Source: Salinisphaera orenii subsp. halophila YIM 95161 | GTDB lineage: Bacteria; Pseudomonadota; Gammaproteobacteria; Nevskiales; Salinisphaeraceae | Reading direction: 5' to 3' | Assembly: GCF_003732545.1 (NCBI RefSeq) | Contig: NZ_AYKF01000088.1 | Location: 57,340 to 121,339 of the forward strand | Length of the DNA: 64,000 bases | Shown here: in pieces, positions 10,601 to 18,049 of the stretch | Numbering within the stretch: position 1 is the stretch's first letter | Layout of the letters: the number at the start of each line of letters is the position of its first letter | The notes under the pieces: model-generated | Told to the model about the DNA's origin: nothing | What the model saw: only the letters and a program-made list of their open reading frames with translations | The model's database searches: none | Program-made: the position numbers and the translations under genes

Positions 10601-11122
10601 CCGCCGCATGCCGCGGCCGCCGCCGCCCCAGCTGGCCTTGATCATGATCGGGAAACCGACGTCCGCCGCGGCGCGCTCGACCGCGGCGTCGTCATCCGGC
10701 AGCTCCTCCGAGGCCGGCACCACCGGCACCTGTGTGCGCTCGGCGGCATGCCGGGCCGAGACCTTGTCGCCGAAGGCCTCGAGCACCTCGGCCGGCGGCC
10801 CGATGAAGGTGATGCCGGCCTCGGCGCAGGCTCGCGCCAGCGCCGGATTCTCCGACAGAAAACCGTAGCCGGGGTGGATGGCATCCACGCCGGCGGCGCG
10901 GGCGATGTCGACGATGGTCTCGATGTCGAGATAGGCCGCGATGGGCTTTTCGCCCTCGCCGACCAGATAGCTTTCGTCCGCCTTGAAGCGGTGCAGGGCG
11001 AAGCGATCCTCCTGGGCATAGATCGCCACCGTGCGGATGCCCATCTCGTTGGCCGCGCGCATGACGCGAATGGCGATCTCGCCGCGGTTGGCGACGAGCA
11101 GCTTGTGTATCTTTTCCGGCAT
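7673..11122 (-). CDS. pyc: pyruvate carboxylase
   Basis: A 1149-aa single-chain biotin enzyme of full family length. The start MPEKIHKLLVANRGEIAIRV at 11122 follows GGGGGAG; an upstream in-frame ATG would add 74 unrelated residues. Domain order: biotin carboxylase (about 1-450, with MIKASWGGGGRGMR ATP-grasp loop and EVNPRIQVEHTVTE), carboxyltransferase (about 530-830, with TTMRDAHQSLLATRMRT and the metal-site HFHTHDTSG), a conserved linker, and C-terminal biotin carboxyl carrier (EAMKMETTIS, biotin on the Lys). It makes oxaloacetate from pyruvate, HCO3- and ATP for anaplerosis. The single polypeptide architecture distinguishes it from two-subunit forms. Confidence 0.97.
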   Translation of the reverse strand: MPEKIHKLLVANRGEIAIRVMRAANEMGIRTVAIYAQEDRFALHRFKADESYLVGEGEKPIAAYLDIETIVDIARAAGVDAIHPGYGFLSENPALARACAEAGITFIGPPAEVLEAFGDKVSARHAAERTQVPVVPASEELPDDDAAVERAAADVGFPIMIKASWGGGGRGMRRVEGADALLGEVATARSEAGSAFGNDAVYLEKLIERARHVEVQVLGDAHGNVVHLFERDCSVQRRNQKVVERAPAPYLDAETRAGLCDAALRLCREVGYVGAGTVEFLLDVDSGAFYFIEVNPRIQVEHTVTEEVTGVDIVRAQIRIAEGGVIGADEALPGQDAITMDGHALQCRVTTEDPENGFAPDHGRLTAYRSSAGFGVRLDGGTAYTGAVITPYYDSLLVKVTTWARTVDATIARMDRALREFRIRGLSTNLQFLENVIGHPKFAAAEYTTRFIDTTPELFEFKTRQDRATRLLRYIGDVTVNGHPQMEGRSVPGGVFPEAPLPACDLTAPPPRGLRDELLERGPAAFGQWLRDQPRVLLTDTTMRDAHQSLLATRMRTRDIAAVAPHYARLLPGLLSLECWGGATFDVALRFLKEDPWDRLRRIREAAPNIPLQMLLRASNAVGYTNYPDNVVRYFVAQAAENGIDIFRVFDSLNGVDNMRVAMDAVIEAGAVCEAAICYTGDLFDEGRPKYNLKYYVDKAKALEAAGAHVLGIKDMAGICRPKAARELVRALKEEISLPIHFHTHDTSGIAASTLLAAVEAGVDAIDGALDSMSGLTSQPNLGSMAAALEHTERDPGLDRASMQSLSDYWEGVRSVYAPFEANVRSGTADVYRHEMPGGQYTNLREQARALGLAERWPEIAKAYAEVNQLFGDIVKVTPTSKVVGDMALHMVSNDRTAAEIADPNVDIDFPDSVVALFKGELGFPADGFPKDLQAKVLRGEPPLTDRPGALLEPVDLAAEKQAAEAALGAELSDAELASHLMYPKVFADYVAHRQRYGDVSGLSTQVFFYGLRGEEETHVDIETGKRLIISLQGQAEADEAGIVRLFFELNGQPRPIRIAKAGSDAAAAHPKADKANPDHVGAPMPGMVVHTAVQVGQEVAAGEALLGLEAMKMETTISAPHAGRVAELHVSSGVTVAAGDLLVTLESG

Positions 11123-11538
11123 GAACTCCCCCGACACAACGTCGCTGCGTGCCAGCGTACGCTGCCACATGCGTTCTGTAACTGGATGCTGTTTACAGTA
11201 TACGAAACGGCACGACAAGCGCCCGATCGCGCCCAAAAGAGCCCCGATGTCGCGAGGAGTAAAGACATCGGGGCAAGACGAGACATCGACACGACGCAGT
11301 TGCGCGGTCGCCGGCGGTCGAGCGGTCCCCTGACCGCCCGGCAACGCCTGAGTCCATGGCCGCCCGCCACGCGGATCGGACGCACGCGTCGCCGGTCACC
11401 AAGCAAACATCGACCCGCGCCGCGCGCCGCTCGACGCGGTACACAGCGATGGGCGCGATCGGCCGTCGGCGATCGCCCTTGGGCGCATACCGCCTGCGGT
11501 GGCGAACGCCATGCCGAGCGCCCCATGCAGACGAACGC
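11123..11538. other. 416-bp intergenic region upstream of pyc, no gene supported
   Basis: Near pyc lies an AT-richer patch (11175-11210) with AGTATA at 11197-11202, reading TATACT on the minus strand, a possible -10 of the pyc promoter without a clear -35. A strong hairpin at 11241-11274 is annotated separately. The remainder, to the end of the ZIP gene, is GC-rich and shows no coding features. Confidence 0.45.
11241..11274 (-). terminator. strong hairpin with T-rich tail on the minus strand
   Basis: Perfect 11-bp arms GCCCCGATGTC (11241-11251) and GACATCGGGGC (11264-11274) enclose a 12-nt loop. On the minus strand the stem is followed by TCTTTTGGG. It fits a Rho-independent terminator for the zinc operon transcribed from 14.5 kb, about 265 bp after the ZIP stop and before the pyc promoter. 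Confidence 0.6.
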
Positions 11539-12357
11539 TCAGCCGAAGGCGATACGCAGCGCCATCATCAGGCCCATGCCGAGGCCCACCGGCAGCCAGA
11601 TCCGCCAGCCGGGCGACTCGACGGCCGCGCCGCCGGGCCCTTCCAGCGCCACGCATTCCAGGCCGACGTGCAGGAAGACGCCGGCGGCCAGCCCCTGACA
11701 CACCGCGCCCACCGCGGCCGAGGGCGGCAGCACCCCGGCGGCCGTTGCCACCGGCACCGCCACGAGGCCCACCGCACAGGCCGGCAACGCGACGCCGGCC
11801 AGCGCCCCGCCCTGCGCGCGCAGGCGGCGGGCGATGGCGTAACCGGCCGGCAGTTTGTGCGCGACGATGACCGTGCCCAGCCACAGCCCGAGCTCGGGCA
11901 TCTGCCCGTAGAGCATGCCGATGACCACGCCGGCGCCGGCCGAATGCACGGTCAGCGCGATCAGGCTGGATTCGCCCAGCGCACCCGGCCGCCAGGCGCG
12001 TTTCCGACAGGCCCGGTGCAGCGCAAGGCCGAACAGCAGGCCCAGCGCTACGCCCAGACCCGCCAGCGGCGGGTCCAGTTCGATCGCCGCCGGCAGCAGC
12101 AAAACACAGGCCGCCGCGATCATCGCGCCCCCGGCCACGCCGTCGAGGGCCTGCCATGCCGCACTCGAGCCCGTTGCTCGGTAACCAAGCGCGGCGCCGG
12201 CAGACATCGCGGCAAAGGCGGCCAGGGCGATAAGGGCGATCTTGCCGTATCCCGCCAGCGCGCCGAGCGCCACGACGCACATAAAGCTCACGCCAACCGC
12301 ATGACCGGCGCCTCGACCGAGCGGGTCGGCCACGGCACCCGAACCGAAATGGCCCAT
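11539..12357 (-). CDS. ZIP-family metal transporter
   Basis: A 272-aa integral membrane protein with about eight hydrophobic segments. Two ZIP metal-binding helices are visible: HSAGAGVVIGMLY (corresponding to helix 4 of the family) and IVAHKLPAGYAIA (helix 5, the H-K/E-x-P-x-G pattern). ZIP proteins move Zn2+ or other divalent metals into the cytoplasm. The start lies 2 bp after the stop of the TonB receptor gene, so the pair is one operon: outer-membrane receptor plus inner-membrane importer, with a Zur-like box upstream. Zinc specificity is inferred from that box. Confidence 0.82.
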   Translation of the reverse strand: MGHFGSGAVADPLGRGAGHAVGVSFMCVVALGALAGYGKIALIALAAFAAMSAGAALGYRATGSSAAWQALDGVAGGAMIAAACVLLLPAAIELDPPLAGLGVALGLLFGLALHRACRKRAWRPGALGESSLIALTVHSAGAGVVIGMLYGQMPELGLWLGTVIVAHKLPAGYAIARRLRAQGGALAGVALPACAVGLVAVPVATAAGVLPPSAAVGAVCQGLAAGVFLHVGLECVALEGPGGAAVESPGWRIWLPVGLGMGLMMALRIAFG

Positions 12358-12359
12358 GG

Positions 12360-14537
12360 CTAGCCTCCGAACGGCAGACGCACGGTCAGCCGGATATCAC
12401 GCCCCGGCGACAGCGCATAACCCTTGTAGGTATCGAGAAACCCGCGGTAGTCCTCGTCGAGCAGGTTGTTGATCGCCAGGTCGAGATGCACGGTCTGGCC
12501 GGCGATCTGCGGTGAAAACCCGGCGCCGAGATCGACGAGATAGTAGTCGTCGGTCGAAGCCGAGCCGAACGGCGCCTCGTCGAACTGGGCGAACGGCTCG
12601 CCCGGCGCGGCGTCCTTCGACGCGTAATAGCTCAGCTTGACCGAGGCCCGCGGATCGCGCAGCCAGCCTTCGCTGGCGGGCGTGAAATCCGCGCCGAGAC
12701 TGACGCTGTCGGCCGGCAGCAGCGGCAGTTCGTCGCCGTTGTCGCGGCGTTCACCGTCGACCGTCTCGCCGGTCAGCGACAGGGTGACGGCATCGCTCAC
12801 ATCGGCTTCGATCGACAACTCGGCGCCGATCAGCCGTGCATCGGTCTGGTCGTTCGCCAACACCGGCAGGCCGGCCATGGTTTCGCCGGTATCGCGCAGG
12901 AAGATGTAATTATCGATCGTATTACGATAGACGGTGGCCTTGGCCCGCACGGTGTCGGAGGCCCAGCGTAGTGACAGATCGGTATTCAGCGACGTTTCCT
13001 CTTCGAGGTTCGGATCGCCCACCTGGAATGCCGCGACGCCGCCGTGCTGGCCGGCTGCATACAGTTCGAACAGGCTCGGGGCACGAAAGCCGCGGCCGAC
13101 GTTGGCCGCGACCGACAGCCGATCGGTGAGGCTGTAGATGCCGCCCAGCGAGCCGGTGACCACATCGTAGGACTGCTTGTCCGCATCGACCACGCTGGCC
13201 GAGGGGTTGGCCGTCTTGGACGCCTCGCCCTCGACCTTGTGATGGTCGTAGCGCAGCCCGGCCTGCAGCAGCAGATCGCCGATGCCCTTCTCCTCGAACG
13301 CGAAGATCGCAGCGTTGTCGACCGTGCCGCCCGGCGACAGCTGGGTGGTGCCGCGCGAGACCTGGTCCTTGGTCACGTATTCGATACCCACCGTGCCGCC
13401 GTCGAGTCCGAGCACCGGGCCGTGCTGGCCTTCCAGACGTGCCGTGTACTGATCGAATTCGATATCGATGGCGTTGTCGAAACCGGCCACGCGCGGCGTG
13501 CCGGCGGCGTTCGAGCGGCGACGGTTGTTCTGCCAGACCAGCTTGGGCTTCCAGGTGATGCTGCCAACCTGTTTCTCGCCGGCGAGCTCGATCTGTTCGT
13601 TGTCGATGTACTGGCCCACGCCTTCTTCGCCGGCCGCAGGCGCCAGATTGCCGGCCGGCGGCGGCAGCAGGAAGTTGTGTTCGTCGTTGAAGCGCGAATA
13701 GCGTGCGGTCCACTGGCCGCCGTCGTCGTCGCGATAGCCGAGCGCGAAGTCGCCGTTGACCTGGTCGAAGTCGGTATAGCCCAGCTTGCCGGTATAGGCC
13801 GGGGCATCCCTGAACCGTTCGGCCGGCGGCGGCGGGAAATAGGTCGGCTCGTCGGGGGTTTCGATATCGCCCGCGCTGCGGCGAATGATGCCGGCCGCAT
13901 AGCCGAAGCGACCGTTGCCGCCGGTGGCCTTGATGCCGGTATCCCACTGGTCGTTGTTGGTGGAATAGCGGGTGAGCGTTTCGCCTTCGACCGGGGTATC
14001 CCAAGCGATCTCCGGCGGCAGCAGATTGATCGCGCCGCCCAGCGCGCTGGAGCCGTAGAGCACACTCGACGCGCCTCGTACGACTTCCACTCGATCGAGC
14101 AGGAAGGTGTCGGTGGTAGGCATATGGCGCACACCGAACTGCTGGTGATCCACGCCCACGCCGTTGGACAGGATCTTGATACGCTCGCCCGACAGGCCGC
14201 GGATGACCGGCTTGCCCACACTGTTGCCGGTGCTGATCGAATTCACACCGGCCAGCTCGTCGACCGCTTCGCCGAGGTTGGTCGCGCCCTGGGCTTCCAT
14301 CGCATCGGAATCGACGATATCGACATCGGCGGCCTGCGACAGCGGGCTGCCGGGCAGCGGCGCGCCGGTGACCGAAATCGGGCCGAGCGCACGCGCCGTT
14401 GACGGCGCATCGAGGGCCCCGAGCGATTCCGCCGCGGAGCCATCCGCGTCCTGAGCTGCGGCATACGAATGAAATAACGTTGCAGCAACCAGGCCGGCAA
14501 TGCCGACGTGGCGCCGGCGCGTAGGCGATGCCCCCAT
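12360..14537 (-). CDS. TonB-dependent outer-membrane receptor, probable zinc receptor (ZnuD-like)
   Basis: A 725-aa outer-membrane protein with a signal peptide (MGASPTRRRHVGIAGLVAAT onward, cleavage probably after SYAAA), a plug domain (DVDIVDSDAMEAQGATNLGE, RVEVVRGASSVLYGSSALGG) and a beta-barrel ending DIRLTVRLPFGG with the expected C-terminal aromatic/hydrophobic pattern. It would import a metal or metal complex with TonB energy. The operon partner is a ZIP transporter and a Zur-type box lies 47 bp upstream of the ATG, so zinc is the likeliest substrate. AAGGGAA serves as ribosome site. Confidence 0.88.
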   Translation of the reverse strand: MGASPTRRRHVGIAGLVAATLFHSYAAAQDADGSAAESLGALDAPSTARALGPISVTGAPLPGSPLSQAADVDIVDSDAMEAQGATNLGEAVDELAGVNSISTGNSVGKPVIRGLSGERIKILSNGVGVDHQQFGVRHMPTTDTFLLDRVEVVRGASSVLYGSSALGGAINLLPPEIAWDTPVEGETLTRYSTNNDQWDTGIKATGGNGRFGYAAGIIRRSAGDIETPDEPTYFPPPPAERFRDAPAYTGKLGYTDFDQVNGDFALGYRDDDGGQWTARYSRFNDEHNFLLPPPAGNLAPAAGEEGVGQYIDNEQIELAGEKQVGSITWKPKLVWQNNRRRSNAAGTPRVAGFDNAIDIEFDQYTARLEGQHGPVLGLDGGTVGIEYVTKDQVSRGTTQLSPGGTVDNAAIFAFEEKGIGDLLLQAGLRYDHHKVEGEASKTANPSASVVDADKQSYDVVTGSLGGIYSLTDRLSVAANVGRGFRAPSLFELYAAGQHGGVAAFQVGDPNLEEETSLNTDLSLRWASDTVRAKATVYRNTIDNYIFLRDTGETMAGLPVLANDQTDARLIGAELSIEADVSDAVTLSLTGETVDGERRDNGDELPLLPADSVSLGADFTPASEGWLRDPRASVKLSYYASKDAAPGEPFAQFDEAPFGSASTDDYYLVDLGAGFSPQIAGQTVHLDLAINNLLDEDYRGFLDTYKGYALSPGRDIRLTVRLPFGG

Positions 14538-14583
14538 GAAATGTTCCCTTGGCGAGTGGCGGTCCTGAGACGCGATCTATATT

Positions 14584-14596
14584 GTTATATTATCAC
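14584..14596. promoter_or_regulatory. candidate Zur box
   Basis: GTTATATTATCAC matches 12 of 13 positions of the gammaproteobacterial Zur core GTTATANTATAAC. It lies in the only AT-rich patch upstream of the TonB receptor gene, at promoter distance. Zn-loaded Zur would repress the receptor-ZIP operon. No zur gene is in the window; the Fur-family gene at 19.5 kb looks like Fur proper. Confidence 0.65.
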
Positions 14597-14949
14597 GTTT
14601 CAATCAAGCCTCGATCGCGGCGAACGCGCGCCACGCTCGAATAAGGGTTCGGGCAAGGTCCGGGCAGGGCCGGCAGCGCGCCCTCGTTCCCGTTCGGTGA
14701 GCGACCCGACAGTGGTCGCCGGCGCTGGAGACTAAGCGGTACGGGGTGTCGCGACTGCGTTTCCGGCATCGGGGCCGGGCCAGTTTGGCTGCCAGCGTTC
14801 TCCCCATCGGTGGCCCGAGCCGGCGACCCGCGCGAGACGAAGCGCCAGTCGGGGCGCGTCTGCGGCGACGCCATGACCTGGCGACGGCTCATGCGCCCCC
14901 GCGCCGGGTCGCCATCGCGCGGCGGAACGGGATGCAGCACGTGCCGCAC

Positions 14950-15072
14950 GGTCACGTCACGCCAGCGGGCCGCAACGCTGATAGCCGTAGTGTGTTCGTT
15001 TGATGAGGCGCTCGGACGGCCGGGTCGGTCCGCCCATGGGCCATTCGCGAACGGGTACCCGCGGCGTTGCAT
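14950..15072 (+). repeat. diverged copy of the MITE-like dispersed repeat
   Basis: By eye this stretch aligns with the central part of the repeat at 16522-16837 (opposite strand) and 31517-31814 (same strand): shared blocks include CGCAACGCTG, GCCGTAGTGTG versus GCCGTCGTGTC, GGCGCTCGG, and CCGCGGCGTTGC. Its outer ends are not recognisable, so it looks like an old decayed copy. Confidence 0.5.
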
Positions 15073-15162
15073 GTCTTGATCGCGGCGCCGCGGTCGGCGA
15101 CCGCGCCGTGCAGCAGACCGTGCAGTCTCTGACGCAGCGTTCTCGAGACGTGGTGACAGCCG

Positions 15163-15768
15163 CTAGGAACGCGCGCCGACCAGCCCGGCCCGGAACACCT
15201 GCCAGGCCGAATCCAGCCGGCGGCGATACTCCGCCTCGTCGTAGATGAAACGCTCGGTGTAGAGCCCGTCCATCAGGCAGTAGAAGGCATCCGTGAACGT
15301 CCGGCAGGCCAGCCCCGGCCAGACGTTCTCGCGCACGCCCTGAGCGTGCAGCGCCTCCAGCGCCGCGTCGATGCGCGCCTCGCTGCGGGCGTTGATCTCG
15401 CGGATCGCCGCCCGCAGCGGCTCCGGTGGAAACAGCAGGAAGCGTTTGTAGAAACTGCCCTGGTCCTCGGCGAAGATGAAGGCGCCGAGATCCTCGATCA
15501 GGGCGCGCAGGCGTGTCTCGACCGGGGTGTCGGCATGGCGCGCCAGGCTGGCGTCCTGGATCTCGAAAAAGCGCGCCTCGACCCGTTCCACGAGCGCGAG
15601 GAACAGCGCCTCCTTGCTGCGGATATGGTTGTACAACGACGGCTTGCGGATGCCCACGGCATCGGCGATCTGGCCGAGTGTGGTCGCCTCGTAGCCCTGG
15701 CGAGCGAACAGTCGCAGCGCCGTGTCGTGGATGCGATCGGCGGTGGGCACGCGGGTCGAGCTGGACAT
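15163..15768 (-). CDS. TetR-family transcriptional repressor
   Basis: A 201-aa regulator with an N-terminal helix-turn-helix (residues about 10-55; TLGQIADAVGIRKPSLYNHI) and a ligand-binding C-terminal domain. It is divergent from the SMR exporter pair, with a perfect palindrome between them, so it most likely represses the exporters and is released by one of their substrates. The effector is not predictable; lipophilic cations or guanidinium-type compounds are plausible for SMR pairs. Confidence 0.88.
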   Translation of the reverse strand: MSSSTRVPTADRIHDTALRLFARQGYEATTLGQIADAVGIRKPSLYNHIRSKEALFLALVERVEARFFEIQDASLARHADTPVETRLRALIEDLGAFIFAEDQGSFYKRFLLFPPEPLRAAIREINARSEARIDAALEALHAQGVRENVWPGLACRTFTDAFYCLMDGLYTERFIYDEAEYRRRLDSAWQVFRAGLVGARS

Positions 15769-15828
15769 CTCGGCATCTTAACCCGGCCGCGGCCTTGCGG
15801 CCCTTGCAGTTGCCTGTGACGACCCTAT

Positions 15829-15844
15829 ACTAACGACCGTTAGT
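15829..15844. promoter_or_regulatory. TetR operator palindrome overlapping the exporter promoter
   Basis: ACTAACG-AC-CGTTAGT is a perfect 7+7 inverted repeat with a 2-bp spacer, centred between the divergent TetR and SMR genes. It overlaps TATACT (15826-15831), a good -10 for the rightward genes, so bound repressor would block RNA polymerase. The size is typical of TetR-family operators. Confidence 0.75.
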
Positions 15845-15871
15845 TCGTATTCGTTTGATCCGGAGTATGCG

Positions 15872-16195
15872 ATGAGATCCTGGGCATGGCTGGTCGCCGC
15901 CGCGCTCACCGAGGTGGGCTGGGTCGGCGGCCTCAAGGCCGCGGACGGCGCACTCGACTGGCTGGCGACGGCGGCCTGCGTGCTCGCGAGTTTCGCGCTT
16001 GCACTGGGTGCGGCCCGCCGTCTGCCGGCCACCACCGTCTACGTGGTGTTCGTGGGTCTGGGCGCGGCCGGCACCGCCATGCTCGACGCGGCCGTTTTCG
16101 GGCACGCGCTCGGCCCTGCGGCGCTGGCCTGCCTGACCCTGCTGATCGGCGGCGTCATCGGGCTCAAGCTCACGTCCACCGGGGCCCGGCGATGA
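15872..16195 (+). CDS. SMR-family exporter subunit 1
   Basis: A 107-aa protein with four transmembrane helices. The essential membrane glutamate of helix 1 is present (LTEVGWVGGLKAAD, Glu14), and the following WVGGLK resembles the W-x-x-GLK pattern of guanidinium/quaternary-ammonium SMR proteins. GGAG lies 6 bases before the ATG. It overlaps the second SMR gene by ATGA, which means a heterodimeric exporter. It is driven by proton exchange across the inner membrane. Confidence 0.85.
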   Translation: MRSWAWLVAAALTEVGWVGGLKAADGALDWLATAACVLASFALALGAARRLPATTVYVVFVGLGAAGTAMLDAAVFGHALGPAALACLTLLIGGVIGLKLTSTGARR

Positions 16196-16506
16196 GCTGG
16201 CTGTTGCTGCTCGCCGCGGGCGGCTTCGAGATCGTGGGCGTGGCCGGCTTCGAGCGCCTGACCCGGCGCCGATACGCCACCGGCCTGGTCCTCGGCGGCC
16301 TCGGCTTCGGCCTCGGCCTGACCTGCCTGCGACTCGCGATGGCCGATATTCCCATGGCCGTGGCCTACGGTGTGTTCACGGGCATCGGCGCGCTCGGCAG
16401 CACTGTCGTCGGCATCGTCTGCTGGGGCGATTCCGCGCGCCCGGCGCGACTGGCCTGCATCGCGGCGATCGTGATCGCGGTGGCCGGCCTGAAGGCCACG
16501 GTCTGA
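16192..16506 (+). CDS. SMR-family exporter subunit 2
   Basis: A 104-aa four-helix protein with the helix-1 glutamate (GGFEIVGVAGFERL, Glu13). The ATG overlaps the stop of subunit 1, so the two are made together; paired SMR proteins (EbrAB, MdtIJ, YkkCD types) insert in opposite orientations and form one antiporter. The substrate is unknown; control by the adjacent TetR repressor is likely. Confidence 0.85.
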   Translation: MSWLLLLAAGGFEIVGVAGFERLTRRRYATGLVLGGLGFGLGLTCLRLAMADIPMAVAYGVFTGIGALGSTVVGIVCWGDSARPARLACIAAIVIAVAGLKATV

Positions 16507-16521
16507 GGCCGGGCGCAGTGC

Positions 16522-16837
16522 CAGGGTATGTTGACGTATCGTCCGAACGCTTTGGTTTCCGACCGCAAATCGTGTCCGGCAAGGCGCGAGCCGCCGGCTC
16601 TGGGCGTGCCGCGGCACAGGCTCGCAACGCCGCCGGGCGCCCCTGGTCGATCTTTCATGAGCGGCCCAATCCTTCGGGACGAGCGCCCGGAAAATCAACG
16701 ACACGACGGCAATCCAGCGTTGTCGCACGCTGGTGCAGAGTGACTGCACGGCGCGCACTACGCCTCCTCTTGCCGCCCATGATCAAATTTTCAGGAAGCG
16801 CTTGGCGCGGATTCGTACAAAACGTCAACAGGCCCTA
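16522..16837 (-). mobile_element. 316-bp MITE-like element with imperfect terminal inverted repeats
   Basis: The ends are inverted repeats: AGGGTATGTTGACGT at 16523-16537 and ACGTCAACAGGCCCT at 16822-16836; the inner 9 bp are an exact match. The interior is noncoding and aligns over about 290 bp with 31517-31814. There is no transposase frame, as expected of a miniature inverted-repeat element mobilised in trans. It fills the gap between the SMR pair and the Trm112-like gene. Confidence 0.65.
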
Positions 16838-16872
16838 GAATCCGCACATCACCCGACCGCTCAGGCCGTTTC

Positions 16873-17127
16873 GTGGACAAGCAACTGCTCGACATCCTCG
16901 TCTGCCCCGCCACCGGCGCGGCGGTCGCACCGGCCGAAGCCGGGACGCTGTCCCGCCTGAACGCGGCGATCGAGGCCGGCCGCGCCCACTATGCCGACGG
17001 CAGCCCGGTGGATCGCCCCCTGCAGGCCGCGCTGATCACCGCCGACGGGATCACCGCCTATCGCGTGGACGACGACCTGCCGGTGATGCTGCCCGAGCGC
17101 GGCATCGACCTCTCCGACGCGGTGTGA
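16873..17127 (+). CDS. Trm112/UPF0434-family small protein
   Basis: An 84-aa protein from a GTG start, reading MDKQLLDILVCPATGAAV, the hallmark N terminus of the Trm112-like (YcaR) family, with a C-terminal LPVMLPERGIDL that matches the family ending. Only one Cys of the usual zinc-knuckle pairs is obvious. In bacteria these proteins are of uncertain role; eukaryotic relatives activate methyltransferases. Its end overlaps the next start by 4 bp. Confidence 0.75.
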   Translation: MDKQLLDILVCPATGAAVAPAEAGTLSRLNAAIEAGRAHYADGSPVDRPLQAALITADGITAYRVDDDLPVMLPERGIDLSDAV

Positions 17128-17978
17128 AGCCGGGCGACACCGTCGATCTGTTCGTCGAGCAGGTCACCCACATCGACTGCGGGGTTCTGGATCCGGACAC
17201 CGGCCTCGACGGCCGCACCTGGCTGGTCGACGCCCGCCTGTCGGGCACGCGCGACGCCCACGGCATGCTGTTCGACTTCGGTCCCGCCCGGCGTCTGCTC
17301 AAGCGGGCGATCGACGAACGCCTCGACCACCGGCTGCTGGTCCCGCTGCGGGCGCCGGGGCTGTCACGTCACGGCGATGACCTGCGTCTGACGACCACCC
17401 GCGGCGCCCACATCGATTACGCCGGCCCGGCCGAGGGCGTGGCGCTGCTCAACGCCGAGCGCATCGGCCCGGCGCTGCTCGCGGACTGGCTCACCGACCG
17501 CATCGCGCCGCTGCTGCCGGACAACATCGACGATCTGCAGCTGTCGCTGCGGGCCGAGGCCATCGACGGCGCCGCCTACCACTACTGCCACGGGCTGCGC
17601 AGCCACGACGGCAACTGCCAGCGCATGGGGCACGGCCATCGCTGCCGGCTGGCGATCGCGGTCGACGGCCGCGACGACCCGGCGCGGGCCCGACGCTGGG
17701 CCGAGGACTGGCAGGGGGTGTTCATCGGCGACCGCGCGGATCTCGCCCGCCGCGACGCCGACGGCCGCCACCACTTCGACTACGTCGCGCCGCAGGGACG
17801 CTTCGCGCTGACGATCGACGCCGGGCGCTGCGTGCTCCTCGACGGGCCGCCAACGGTCGAGAACATCGCCGCGCACATCGCCGACGCACTCGCCGCCGAG
17901 CTGCCCGACCGACACCTCGAGGTCCGCGCCTACGAAGGCGTCGGCAAGGGCGCGATCGTGTGCCGCGGTCCGGCGTGA
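17124..17978 (+). CDS. 6-pyruvoyl-tetrahydropterin synthase/QueD-like domain protein
   Basis: A 284-aa protein from a GTG start overlapping the preceding stop. The central part reads HYCHGLRSHDG then NCQRMGHGHRCRLAI, resembling the Cys and His-Gly-His zinc site of the PTPS/QueD fold, and the C-terminal LEVRAYEGVGKGAI resembles the Glu-containing closing strand. The Cys to HGH spacing is one longer than in QueD. The N-terminal 110 residues are probably a degenerate second copy of the fold (VEQVTHIDCGVLDPDTG). It may act on a pterin; substrate and activity are unknown. Confidence 0.6.
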   Translation: MKPGDTVDLFVEQVTHIDCGVLDPDTGLDGRTWLVDARLSGTRDAHGMLFDFGPARRLLKRAIDERLDHRLLVPLRAPGLSRHGDDLRLTTTRGAHIDYAGPAEGVALLNAERIGPALLADWLTDRIAPLLPDNIDDLQLSLRAEAIDGAAYHYCHGLRSHDGNCQRMGHGHRCRLAIAVDGRDDPARARRWAEDWQGVFIGDRADLARRDADGRHHFDYVAPQGRFALTIDAGRCVLLDGPPTVENIAAHIADALAAELPDRHLEVRAYEGVGKGAIVCRGPA

Positions 17979-18049
17979 ACGCGCACGCCCTGCCGCGACC
18001 CCGCGGCGGGCGCTAAACTGAGCCCCGCCATACGACGAGCGCTGCCGCC

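Larger units (their letters stand above)
14538..15162. other. 625-bp intergenic region between TetR and the zinc operon
   Basis: It holds the Zur box and promoter region near 14.58 kb and a diverged copy of the dispersed MITE-like repeat near 15.0 kb, both annotated separately. Nothing else coding is supported; frames open here are short and without motifs. Confidence 0.5.

Noticed and set aside
7733..11698. Rightward open frame of 1321 codons opposite pyc
   Set aside because: Pure antisense of pyruvate carboxylase with shadow composition; no domain recognised.
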